29,704 nucleotides of DNA, from the NCBI GenBank assembly GCA_964372035.1, contig CAYJPK010000021.1, forward strand, positions 1-29,704, read 5' to 3'. The translations under genes and the position numbers were made by a program. Positions 16,979 to 24,376 of the stretch are shown here, one piece after another (position 1 is the first letter of the stretch; each line of letters starts with the position of its first letter). The stretch comes from CAYJPK01 sp964372035 (GTDB lineage: Bacteria > Desulfobacterota > Desulfovibrionia > Desulfovibrionales > Desulfovibrionaceae). The notes beneath the pieces were generated by a model. The model ran no database searches. It worked only from the letters and a program-made list of their open reading frames with translations, and was not told where the DNA came from.

Positions 16979-17331
16979 TTTTGTAACATTTTTTGTATAT
17001 CAGTTAATTCTTCAATAATTTGCGTTAAAAAAACTTTATCGACTTTTGCATTATGATTTCCGCCCTTTTGCTCATGCTTTGGCAGGGCAGAAATCATAAA
17101 ATTATTTTCAGATAAAATCTTTCTAACTCCAACAATAGTCATACCTTTTTCATGTAAAAGGTGATGAATGTAACGCACTTTTTCAATATCTTCACTGGTG
17201 TATAATCGTTGACCTTTATTCGTTCTACTGGAAATAAGTTGCGGGAATTCAGTTTCCCAGTAACGAATAACATAAGCTTTAATACCAAGCAAATTGGCAA
17301 CTTCACCGATTCGATATTTTCTTTGCATCAT
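16975..17331 (-). CDS. MerR-type transcriptional regulator
   Basis: A 118-aa protein with an N-terminal winged-helix DNA-binding domain of the MerR family (YRIGEVANLLGIKAYVIRYW, residues about 6-25). The wing region has TNKGQRLYTSEDIEKVRYI. A short C-terminal part lacks any obvious sensor domain or cysteine metal site. Two adjacent ATGs are possible. A MerR-like gene at this place, between pheT and rpe, is something I recall from Desulfovibrio. Its target is unknown; it could regulate this operon, though no MerR-type 19-bp-spacer promoter was recognised in the window. Confidence 0.88.
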   Translation of the reverse strand: MMQRKYRIGEVANLLGIKAYVIRYWETEFPQLISSRTNKGQRLYTSEDIEKVRYIHHLLHEKGMTIVGVRKILSENNFMISALPKHEQKGGNHNAKVDKVFLTQIIEELTDIQKMLQK

Positions 17332-17347
17332 AATTTAAGAGCCTGCC

Positions 17348-19750
17348 TTAGATTTTTACTCCTAAGTTCTTAATAAGACTATTTGCAATCTTATCACGTT
17401 CTTTATCTACTTCAGCATCTTGTAGTGTGCGTTCTTTATGTCTAAAGCTTAAGCGGAAACTAAGGTTTTTATCACTACTATCTTTAGGTTCATAAATATC
17501 TATAAGGTTAATATCCTCAAGTAATTTGATTTTCAGTTTTTCAACTTCTTCAATTATTTGAGATGAAAGCATATTTTCATTGCAAATTACTGTAATATCA
17601 CGTCTAATTGGCGGATAAACAGCAAGTGCTTTGAATTGCAAAGGCTTGTTAATAAGGTAATTTATATATAACCCATAAATAGCATCTAAATCAAGCTCTG
17701 CAAGCCAAATTTCTTTGCGAGCATGATAATTATCTGCAATGGTAGTTTTTACCTTGCCAAATTCACCTATTACTTTGTTATTAATGAATATTTCACCGCT
17801 AGGAGCAAAGTAACTATGCTCATTTGAAGCTTTAAATTCAGCACTTGGAAGATGTAATAAAGTAAATACATTTTCGATAAGTGCCCGTAAATCAAGATAA
17901 TTTAAATCTTCTTCATTTCTGCCCCAATTTTTTTCATAATTTGAACCATAGAGGGCAAATGCAAGCTTATAAATTTCTTTTGCACCTGTATCAGAACTTT
18001 CATCTTTGTAAAAAGTTTTTGCAACTTCAAAAAGACGAATTGAACTATTACTATGTGCTATATTTTGTTTGATATTTTGCAAAAGAGCAGGTGCTAAACG
18101 AGTGCGTAAAACATTTTGCTCTTCTGACATAGGATTTAAAAGGTAAATACGCTCAGCTTCATCTAATGATAATAAATCTAAGTCCTTATGACCAACAAAG
18201 CTATAGTTAATGGCCTCATTAAGTCCCATGCCTTTAATCATATTTTTAATTCTATTTACAAAATCAAACTTGCTTTCAGATGTTCCAAAATTATCAAGCG
18301 GTCTTGCAATAGCAGGAAGAAGTTCCGGTATACGGTCAACGCCATAAACCCTTGCAATTTCTTCAATTAAATCAACTTCACGACTTAAATCTTGACGATG
18401 ACTTGGGCAAGTTACCTTCCAATCACTAGATTCTTTTGTAACTTCACAACCTAATTTTACTAAGGTGTTTTCACAAAATTCTTCAGCAACATCAATACCA
18501 AGTAAATTAATTGCTTTTTCACGTTTAAAACTAATACTTGGGCTTTGCCAGATTTTAGCTTCATTTTTACATGTGCCGGTGCGAACTTTACCGCCAGATA
18601 GTTCAGCCATAAGGTAGGCTGCTCTATTCATAGCATAGGTATTGTTTACTTGGTCAACACCACGCTCATATCTATATGATGATTCGCTAGAAAGAGCTAA
18701 ACGACGTGAGGTTTTACGTATTGTTCCAGGTCTAAAAATGGCTGATTCTAAAAATACATTAGTACTTGCATCAGAAATTTCAGTTTCTAAGCCACCCATC
18801 ACACCAGCTAAGGCAACTGGTTTTTCACCATCTCTGATTAATAAGTCACTCTCAATAAGCTCACGTTCTTGACCATCTAAAGTAATAATTTTTTCACCGT
18901 TATTAGCAGGTGAAATAACAATTTTATTTGCTTGCAACTTATCTAAATCAAAAGCGTGAAGTGGTTGTCCAAGCTCCATCAAAATATAGTTTGTCACATC
19001 AACAATATTTGAAATAGGGCGTACACCAATAGCATTTAGACGATAACGAATTTTTGACGGTGAATTTTTAATATTTACACCTTCAATAATTCTAGCTTGA
19101 TAAAGTGGGCATAAATCAGGGTTTGCAATAACTATTTGAACATCATTGCTTGAGTCAGCACCAAATTCTTCTAAATTAAATTTAGGCAATGTCAATGGTA
19201 GGTTAAAAGCAAGAGCTGCTTCACGAGCAAGACCTAAAACTGATAAAGCGTCAGCTCTATTTGGAGTAATACCAATTTCTAAAATTTCAGTGTCAAGTTC
19301 AAAAGCATCTACTAACTTTGTTCCAACTTTAAATTCTTCAGGTAAAACCATGATTCCGTTATGTTCGTCGCTTAAGCCAAGCTCACGTTCTGAACAAATC
19401 ATACCAAATGACGGTGCATTACGAAGCTTTGCTTTTTTAATCTCCATACCATTTGGCATAATTGTACCAACAGTAGCAACAGGAACAAGCTGATTAGCAG
19501 CAACATTTGGAGCACCACAAACAATAGATAATAACTCTGTACCAACATCAACTGTACAAATAGATAATTTATCAGCCTCAGGATGTTTTTCACAAGTTGT
19601 AACCCTACCAATAACAATATTTGAAATATTTTGGTAAGGATTGTATATATTTTCAAGCTCAAGACCAAGCATTGTGAGTTTTGCGCCTAGCTCTTCAGCA
19701 CTGCCTTCATATGGCACAAATTCACGTAACCAATTAAGACTTAATAGCAT
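17348..19750 (-). CDS. pheT: Phenylalanyl-tRNA synthetase beta subunit
   Basis: Beta chain of the alpha2-beta2 PheRS; it binds and edits tRNA-Phe. The protein is 800 aa, normal for the long bacterial form. The order is an N-terminal segment, a tRNA-binding OB domain (about residues 39-148, with EKHPEADKLSICTVDVG), the B3/B4 editing domain (about 210-390), the B5 domain (about 405-470), a catalytic-like core (about 480-690) and a C-terminal ferredoxin-fold anticodon-binding domain (about 705-800, with FRLSFRHKERTLQDAEVD). It is 45 nt downstream of pheS and is followed after 16 nt by the MerR-type gene. A separate stand-alone B3/B4 protein is encoded at 28897-29595. Confidence 0.97.
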   Translation of the reverse strand: MLLSLNWLREFVPYEGSAEELGAKLTMLGLELENIYNPYQNISNIVIGRVTTCEKHPEADKLSICTVDVGTELLSIVCGAPNVAANQLVPVATVGTIMPNGMEIKKAKLRNAPSFGMICSERELGLSDEHNGIMVLPEEFKVGTKLVDAFELDTEILEIGITPNRADALSVLGLAREAALAFNLPLTLPKFNLEEFGADSSNDVQIVIANPDLCPLYQARIIEGVNIKNSPSKIRYRLNAIGVRPISNIVDVTNYILMELGQPLHAFDLDKLQANKIVISPANNGEKIITLDGQERELIESDLLIRDGEKPVALAGVMGGLETEISDASTNVFLESAIFRPGTIRKTSRRLALSSESSYRYERGVDQVNNTYAMNRAAYLMAELSGGKVRTGTCKNEAKIWQSPSISFKREKAINLLGIDVAEEFCENTLVKLGCEVTKESSDWKVTCPSHRQDLSREVDLIEEIARVYGVDRIPELLPAIARPLDNFGTSESKFDFVNRIKNMIKGMGLNEAINYSFVGHKDLDLLSLDEAERIYLLNPMSEEQNVLRTRLAPALLQNIKQNIAHSNSSIRLFEVAKTFYKDESSDTGAKEIYKLAFALYGSNYEKNWGRNEEDLNYLDLRALIENVFTLLHLPSAEFKASNEHSYFAPSGEIFINNKVIGEFGKVKTTIADNYHARKEIWLAELDLDAIYGLYINYLINKPLQFKALAVYPPIRRDITVICNENMLSSQIIEEVEKLKIKLLEDINLIDIYEPKDSSDKNLSFRLSFRHKERTLQDAEVDKERDKIANSLIKNLGVKI

Positions 19751-19795
19751 ATTATTCTCGTATTATATTTATAGTTTTGCAATTATTATGAGATA

Positions 19796-20857
19796 TTAGG
19801 AAAACTGACCTAAGAATCTTACATCATTTTCAAAGAACATACGTAAATCGCCAATGCCATATTTCAACATTGCAATACGCTCAACGCCAAGTCCAAAGGC
19901 AAAACCAGTATAAAGTTCAGGGTCGTAACCAACAGATTCAAACACAGCAGGATCAACCATGCCAGCGCCTAAAATTTCAACCCAACCAGTTGTTTTACAA
20001 ATTCTGCATGATTCATTATGCACATGACCACTACCACCACATAAAAAGCATGAAATATCAACTTCAACACTTGGTTCTGTGAATGGGAAAAAGCTTGGAC
20101 GAAAACGTACCTTTGTTGAACTACCAAAGATAGAGCGTACAAAAGCAGTTAAAGTACCGCGTAAATGAGCCATTGAAACATTTTTATCTACTAAAAGTCC
20201 CTCAATTTGATGGAACATAGGAGTATGAGTAATGTCAGAATCACGTCTATAAACTTTGCCTGGTGCAATAATTGCAACAGGTGGTTTGTTTTTTAACATG
20301 GTACGTACTTGAACAGGTGAAGTATGTGTTCTAAGCAAAATGTTAGAAAACATAACATCTTTTTCATTTGAATTAATATATAGAGTGTCTTGCATATCAC
20401 GAGCAGGGTGATCTGGCGGAATATTCAAGGCTTCAAAGTTATGGTAGTCATTTTCAACTTCTGGACCATCAGCAATTTCATAGCCTAAACTCTTAAATAC
20501 ACTACAAATTTCCTGCATAACTAAAGTAACAGGGTGAAGTGAACCAAGCCAAGTTGCTCGTCCAGGTAAACTCGCATCAAAGCGAGAAAGTTTTGCTTGC
20601 TCAATTTGAGCTTCAAGTGTAATTTTTTTATTATCAAATAAAGTATTTAATTGCCCTTTCACTGCATTTGCAGCTTGACCAAGAGCAGGGCGCTCAGAAG
20701 CTTCAAGCTCTGGCAAACGTGACATAATTTGAGCTAATTTACCTTTACGACCTAAGAAATCAATTCTAAGCACCTCAAGATCAGCTAAATTATCAGTATT
20801 ATTAAGCCCAGCTTCTAAAGCAGGAACAAGTTCTTCTAAAGCGATAAATAAAGACAT
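19796..20857 (-). CDS. pheS: Phenylalanyl-tRNA synthetase alpha subunit
   Basis: Class II catalytic subunit of PheRS. The protein is 353 aa. An N-terminal coiled-coil region (about residues 1-85) reaches toward the tRNA. Motif 2 contains FTEPSVEVDISC, and motif 3 is FGLGVERIAMLKYG. A cysteine cluster (CFLCGG with a following CRIC) lies between motifs 2 and 3, as in many bacterial PheS proteins, with a slightly longer spacer here. The ATG has AAAGG upstream. A complete intrinsic terminator ends 16 nt before the ATG, so expression depends on readthrough or on a promoter inside rplT. Confidence 0.97.
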   Translation of the reverse strand: MSLFIALEELVPALEAGLNNTDNLADLEVLRIDFLGRKGKLAQIMSRLPELEASERPALGQAANAVKGQLNTLFDNKKITLEAQIEQAKLSRFDASLPGRATWLGSLHPVTLVMQEICSVFKSLGYEIADGPEVENDYHNFEALNIPPDHPARDMQDTLYINSNEKDVMFSNILLRTHTSPVQVRTMLKNKPPVAIIAPGKVYRRDSDITHTPMFHQIEGLLVDKNVSMAHLRGTLTAFVRSIFGSSTKVRFRPSFFPFTEPSVEVDISCFLCGGSGHVHNESCRICKTTGWVEILGAGMVDPAVFESVGYDPELYTGFAFGLGVERIAMLKYGIGDLRMFFENDVRFLGQFS

Positions 20858-20873
20858 ATATGTACCTTTTAGT

Positions 20874-20904
20874 AAAAAAAATGGGGCGTAAATGCCCCAT
20901 TTTT
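20874..20904 (-). terminator. Hairpin terminator/attenuator between rplT and pheS
   Basis: On the minus strand a perfect 11-bp GC-containing stem (20904-20894 with 20887-20877) with a 6-nt loop runs into a stretch of eight T residues (20881-20874). It has the full form of an intrinsic terminator. It starts 15 nt after the rplT stop and leaves only 16 nt before pheS. Confidence 0.82.
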
Positions 20905-20919
20905 AATTGTAATATTTGA

Positions 20920-21273
20920 TTAGGCTAATTGTGCTTTAGCTGCTTCAACAAGCTTAGCAAAATCGTCCTTGTATCTTACTGCTAAGTCAGCAAGAATTTT
21001 GCGGTTAATGGTGATACCAGCTTTTTGTAAGCCGTGAATAAACTTAGAATAAGATAAACCATTTTCACGAGCACCAGCATTGATACGTTGAATCCATAAG
21101 CTACGGAAATCACGTTTACGAAGTTTACGTCCAATATATGCATATTGTAATGAACGTTCTACAGCTTCACGAGCAGTACGGTACAAACGTGAACGACCGC
21201 CTCTAAAGCCTTTTGCCATTTTCAAATATTTTTTGTGCCTTGTATGGGCAGCAAGTCCTCTCTTTACGCGCAT
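20920..21273 (-). CDS. rplT: 50S ribosomal protein L20
   Basis: Early-assembly protein of the large ribosomal subunit that binds 23S rRNA, and in other bacteria a repressor of its own operon. The protein is 117 aa, the standard length. It starts with MRVKRGLAAHTRHKKYLK and contains the conserved RGGRSRLYRTAREAVERSL stretch and the C-terminal RNA-binding globular part. The GGAGG ribosome-binding site (21283-21279) lies downstream of a structured 50-nt leader that could hide it. Confidence 0.98.
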   Translation of the reverse strand: MRVKRGLAAHTRHKKYLKMAKGFRGGRSRLYRTAREAVERSLQYAYIGRKLRKRDFRSLWIQRINAGARENGLSYSKFIHGLQKAGITINRKILADLAVRYKDDFAKLVEAAKAQLA

Positions 21274-21278
21274 GGAAA

Positions 21279-21323
21279 CCTCCAGTCGGCACCTGACGAG
21301 GCGGAGGGTATGCCAATCAGGTG
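21279..21323 (-). promoter_or_regulatory. Structured rplT leader, possible pseudoknot over the ribosome-binding site
   Basis: In the GC-richer rpmI-rplT gap, CACCTGA (21323-21317) can pair with TCAGGTG (21296-21290). CCTCC in its loop (21307-21303) can pair with the rplT Shine-Dalgarno GGAGG (21283-21279). These two helices together have H-type pseudoknot topology. An alternative 6-bp stem (21316-21311 with 21291-21286) competes with the first. L20 represses its operon through RNA structure in other bacteria, so this is a candidate L20 operator. It is inference from pairing only. Confidence 0.42.
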
Positions 21324-21369
21324 GAAAAAAATTAAACTAAAAATCAATTAAATAAAAATTAATTTGTTC

Positions 21370-21567
21370 TTAGGCGTATGGTAACATACGCGCAACAGCC
21401 TTGTGGTTTGTTGAATCAACAATAGCGCTTTGACCTAAACGCATTTTACGCTTAGCGTTTTTCTTGGTCAAAATATGGCGCAAATTTTGACGACGACGTT
21501 TGAATTTTCCGCTACCAGTAACAGAAAATCTTTTTGCCGCAGATCGTCTTGTCTTCATTTTTGGCAT
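21370..21567 (-). CDS. rpmI: 50S ribosomal protein L35
   Basis: Small basic protein of the large subunit. The protein is 65 aa from the ATG at 21567, which has GGAG 8 nt upstream; an in-frame start 12 nt earlier would give four extra residues and is not needed. The sequence MPKMKTRRSAAKRFSVTGSG is the typical family N-terminus, followed by the basic KRRRQNLRHILTKKNAKRKM region. It lies between infC and rplT in the classic order. Confidence 0.97.
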   Translation of the reverse strand: MPKMKTRRSAAKRFSVTGSGKFKRRRQNLRHILTKKNAKRKMRLGQSAIVDSTNHKAVARMLPYA

Positions 21568-21633
21568 GACATACTCCAACTTTTTATATAGTATTTTAAT
21601 TATAAAAATTAAATAATACTTATTGTTAAAATC

Positions 21634-22185
21634 TTATTTTTTTACAACAGGAACAAGTAACATTTGCAAGGTTCTGCCTTCAGAACGAGCTTCTTGCTCA
21701 ACCTTTGCAATGTCGCGTGTATCTTCAATAATACGATCTAAAATTTCTTGTCCACGATCTTTATGAACAATTTCACGACCTCTAAAGAATACAGTTACCT
21801 TACAACGGTCACCTTCTTCTAAGAAACGACGAATATGACGAAGCTTTGTTTCATAGTCATGATCATCAGTCTTTGGACGAACTTTAATTTCTTTAATCTG
21901 TACCACAGCTTGACGCTTTTTAGCTTCTTGTTTTTTCTTTTGTTGTTCGTATTTGAATTTACCATAATCCATAATACGACAAACAGGTGGTTCTGCATTT
22001 GCAGCAACTTCAACAAGATCAAGACCACTCTCTCTTGCTAAATTAAGAGCGTCATTACGTGAAATAATACCTAGCTGTTCGCCCTCAGCTCCAATAACAC
22101 GAAGCTCAGGCACTCTGATTTGCTCGTTTCTGCGAACGCTATCTTGCGGCATTTCACGACGAGGTTTAGTATTAAGAGAAGATAT
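21634..22185 (-). CDS. infC: Translation initiation factor IF-3 with AUA start codon
   Basis: Binds the 30S subunit and checks the initiation codon. The protein is 183 aa from the start chosen here. The N-domain contains VRRNEQIRVPELRVIGAEGE, the linker region NAEPPVCRIMDYGKF, and a lysine-rich helix follows. The C-domain has KEIKVRPKTDDHDYETKLR and FRGREIVHKDRG. No ATG, GTG or TTG lies at a proper distance from the very strong AAGGAGG (22200-22194), but an in-frame ATA (22185-22183) lies 8 nt after it. AUU/AUC/AUA-type starts are known for infC and let IF-3 repress itself. The alternative ATG at 22152 has no ribosome-binding site and would remove 11 residues. The start overlaps the thrS 3' end by 14 nt. 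Confidence 0.93.
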   Translation of the reverse strand: MSSLNTKPRREMPQDSVRRNEQIRVPELRVIGAEGEQLGIISRNDALNLARESGLDLVEVAANAEPPVCRIMDYGKFKYEQQKKKQEAKKRQAVVQIKEIKVRPKTDDHDYETKLRHIRRFLEEGDRCKVTVFFRGREIVHKDRGQEILDRIIEDTRDIAKVEQEARSEGRTLQMLLVPVVKK

Positions 22186-24130
22186 AGCGCATTCCTCCTT
22201 GCTTAAATGGTTCCGCACAGTCAGTAGTAATAAGGGCAATTACTTCATCAATGCTCATTTGCCCTAAGTTTTCGCCAGATTTCAAGCGAACACTAACTGT
22301 CTTTGTTTCTAATTCTTTATCGCCAATTACAAGCATATATTGTATCTTTTCAAGCTGCGCACCACGCACCTTGAAACCAAGTTTTTCATTGCGCAAATCA
22401 TTCTCAACACGTAAACCTTGTTCAAGCATTTTTGCTTTAACTTCTTCTGCAAATTCATTATGAATATCAGTAACAGTTAAAATCTTAGCTTGAACAGGTG
22501 CTAACCAAGTAGGGAAAGCGCCTGCATAGTGCTCTGTAAGTACACCAATAAATCTTTCAAGTGAGCCTAAAATAGCTCTATGTACCATAACAGGGCGGTG
22601 TTTATCACCGTCTGCACCAATATAACTTAAATCGAAACGATCTGGCAAGGTAAAATCAATTTGAATTGTTGATAATTGCCATTCACGTCCAATAGCGTCA
22701 GTAACTTTAATATCAATTTTTGGACCATAGAATGCACCATCGCCCTCAGCAATTGAATAAGGTAAATCCTTAGATTCAACAGCATTGATAAGTGCTTTTG
22801 TTGCTCTATCCCAATCTTCATCAGAACCAATGCTCTTTTCAGGGCGGGTAGAAATAACAATGCGATACTCAAATTTAAATAGGGTCATTAAATCGTCAAT
22901 TAATTTCATAACTAACACGATTTCATCACCTAATTGCTCTGGCATACATAATATATGCGCATCATCTTGCATAAATTGGCGTACACGAAGTAAACCATGT
23001 AAAGCACCTGAGCGCTCATGCCTATGCACAACACCAAGTTCAAAATAGCGCTGTGGCATATCACGATAACTATGTAAATTCTGCCCATAAATGAGCATAT
23101 GTCCGACACAGTTCATTGGCTTTACACCATGAACATCAACTGTGCCTTTAACATCATCATGAATTTCAGTAAAATACATGTTCTCACGATAATTATCGTA
23201 GTGACCTGATTTTTCCCATAATTCACGACGTAACACTTGAGGACCTTGTACTAAGCCATAACCTCTTTTCAAATGCTCTTTACGTAAAAAGTCTTCTAAG
23301 ATAGCACGAACCATCATGCCTTTTGGTGACCAAAAAACCATGCCTGGAGCAACATCTTCATGAAAAGTGAATAAATCTAACTCTTTACCTAGTTTGCGGT
23401 GATCACGTTTTTTAGCTTCTTCCAGTTGGTTAAGGTAAGCTTTTAATTCTTTATCAGTATTAAATGCAACACCATAAATACGTGATAACATGCGATTTTT
23501 TTCGCTACCACGCCAGTAAGCACCAGCAACTGACATTAATTTAAAAGAACCTAAAAAACTTGCATTTGGAACGTGAGGACCACGACAAAGGTCAGTAAAA
23601 TCACCTGATTTATAAAGGCTTACTTCATTAACATCTAAATCGTTAATAATTTCAGCTTTGTATGATTCACCAATCTCATTAAAATACTTTACAGCATCAT
23701 CTTTTGACAATGTCGTTCTAGTAAATTCAATTTTGTCATTAATGAGCTTATGCATTTGCGCATCAATTTTTTCTAAATCTTCAGCACTAAATGGGCTTGG
23801 AACATCAAAGTCGTAGTAAAATCCGTTTTCAATAGATGGTCCAATAGTAACTTTAGCTTCTGGAAATAAATCTTTAACAGCATGAGCTAAGATATGAGCA
23901 GTAGAGTGTCTAATCATATCAATGCCTTCTGCACTATCAGCAGTTATAATTGATAACTCAATATCGCTTGAAGTTTCAACATTTGCGCTTAAGTCAACTA
24001 AATTTTCATTAACTTTGCACGCAAGAGTAGATTTGATTTTTTTGCCACTTACACCAACTTCTTTTAATAAGTCAATGTAAGTATTAGCACTATCTATCTG
24101 AAATTCATTACTATCGTATTTTACTAGCAT
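22172..24130 (-). CDS. thrS: Threonyl-tRNA synthetase
   Basis: Class II synthetase that charges tRNA-Thr and clears mischarged Ser-tRNA. The protein is 652 aa, normal length. An N-terminal TGS domain (about residues 1-62) is followed by the editing domain with the HxxxH motif (His75 and His79 in HSTAHILAH) and CRGPHVP. The catalytic core has VKPMNCVGHMLIYG, RYFELGVVHRHERSG and the motif 3 region HRAILGSLERFIGVL. A C-terminal anticodon-binding domain ends the protein. The ATG has GAGG upstream. It lies 64 nt behind tRNA-Val and is probably transcribed from the promoter of that tRNA. Confidence 0.98.
   Translation of the reverse strand: MLVKYDSNEFQIDSANTYIDLLKEVGVSGKKIKSTLACKVNENLVDLSANVETSSDIELSIITADSAEGIDMIRHSTAHILAHAVKDLFPEAKVTIGPSIENGFYYDFDVPSPFSAEDLEKIDAQMHKLINDKIEFTRTTLSKDDAVKYFNEIGESYKAEIINDLDVNEVSLYKSGDFTDLCRGPHVPNASFLGSFKLMSVAGAYWRGSEKNRMLSRIYGVAFNTDKELKAYLNQLEEAKKRDHRKLGKELDLFTFHEDVAPGMVFWSPKGMMVRAILEDFLRKEHLKRGYGLVQGPQVLRRELWEKSGHYDNYRENMYFTEIHDDVKGTVDVHGVKPMNCVGHMLIYGQNLHSYRDMPQRYFELGVVHRHERSGALHGLLRVRQFMQDDAHILCMPEQLGDEIVLVMKLIDDLMTLFKFEYRIVISTRPEKSIGSDEDWDRATKALINAVESKDLPYSIAEGDGAFYGPKIDIKVTDAIGREWQLSTIQIDFTLPDRFDLSYIGADGDKHRPVMVHRAILGSLERFIGVLTEHYAGAFPTWLAPVQAKILTVTDIHNEFAEEVKAKMLEQGLRVENDLRNEKLGFKVRGAQLEKIQYMLVIGDKELETKTVSVRLKSGENLGQMSIDEVIALITTDCAEPFKQGGMRYIFS
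22194..22200 (-). promoter_or_regulatory. Strong Shine-Dalgarno that decides the infC start
   Basis: AAGGAGG lies inside the last codons of thrS. An ATG 1 nt after it is in the thrS frame and too close to be used. The infC frame offers ATA at the optimal 8-nt distance. Confidence 0.75.
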
Positions 24131-24142
24131 TATTGCCTCAAT

Positions 24143-24166
24143 AAAAAAGGGTAAGATTAACCACCC
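24143..24166 (-). terminator. Weak terminator between tRNA-Val and thrS
   Basis: On the minus strand GGGTGG and TTACCC can pair (four Watson-Crick and two wobble pairs) around a 6-nt loop, followed by exactly six T residues. It is a weak intrinsic terminator that could lower thrS expression relative to the tRNA. Confidence 0.42.
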
Positions 24167-24194
24167 ACTATATAAATTAAATATTATATCTTTT

Positions 24195-24270
24195 TGGTAG
24201 GCACGAGCAGACTTGAACTGCTGACCCCTTCCATGTCAAGGAAGTGCTCTACCACCTGAGCCACGCGCCT
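24195..24270 (-). tRNA. tRNA-Val (anticodon GAC)
   Basis: Full cloverleaf of 76 nt with an encoded CCA end. The acceptor stem AGGCGCG pairs with CGTGCCT (one G-U pair). The D-arm has GCTCAGGTGGTAGAGC. The anticodon stem CTTCC/GGAAG holds the loop TTGACAT, giving anticodon GAC, which reads the valine codon GUC (and GUU). The T-arm has TTCAAGT. The mature 5' end lies about 5 nt after the predicted start of a near-consensus promoter. It leads the thrS operon. Confidence 0.96.
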
Positions 24271-24281
24271 AAAGAAACAGC

Positions 24282-24310
24282 AATATACAAAGAACTTTAG
24301 GCTTAGTCAA
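24282..24310 (-). promoter_or_regulatory. Near-consensus promoter of tRNA-Val and the thrS operon
   Basis: On the minus strand TTGACT (24310-24305) and TATATT (24287-24282) are separated by exactly 17 bp. Poly-T/A tracts directly upstream resemble an UP element. The start would be near 24275. It is the only strong promoter I find for the tRNA-Val to tkt block. Confidence 0.8.
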
Positions 24311-24345
24311 GTTTTTTGTAATTTTTTTTTCATTTTAAGTGCAAT

Positions 24346-24376
24346 AATCTAAAATTAATCTAAAAAAAATCTAAAT
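24346..24376. repeat. Three direct repeats at 11-bp spacing upstream of the tRNA-Val promoter
   Basis: AATCTAAAA starts at 24346 and 24357, and AATCTAAAT at 24368, exactly 11 bp apart, so all three face the same side of the helix. They lie 36-66 bp upstream of the -35 element. The third overlaps the stop codon of the membrane-protein gene. They could be activator sites or phased A-tracts that bend the DNA. Confidence 0.5.

Noticed and set aside
16975..17331. Metal-sensing MerR regulator
   Set aside because: The C-terminal part has no cysteine/histidine metal site, so a metal-sensor label is not supported.
22172..22192. Mini-gene starting at the ATG directly after AAGGAGG
   Set aside because: It is simply the last codons of thrS in frame, and 1-nt spacing is too short for initiation.
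22186..22239. Upstream TTG-type start for infC giving 201 residues
   Set aside because: It lies deep in thrS with no ribosome-binding site, while the strong AAGGAGG lies downstream of it and points to a later start.
24131..24194. T-box riboswitch ahead of thrS, suggested by GGGTGG in the leader
   Set aside because: The conserved continuation (NACC) is missing, and a tRNA gene sits only 64 nt upstream, leaving no room for a specifier stem.
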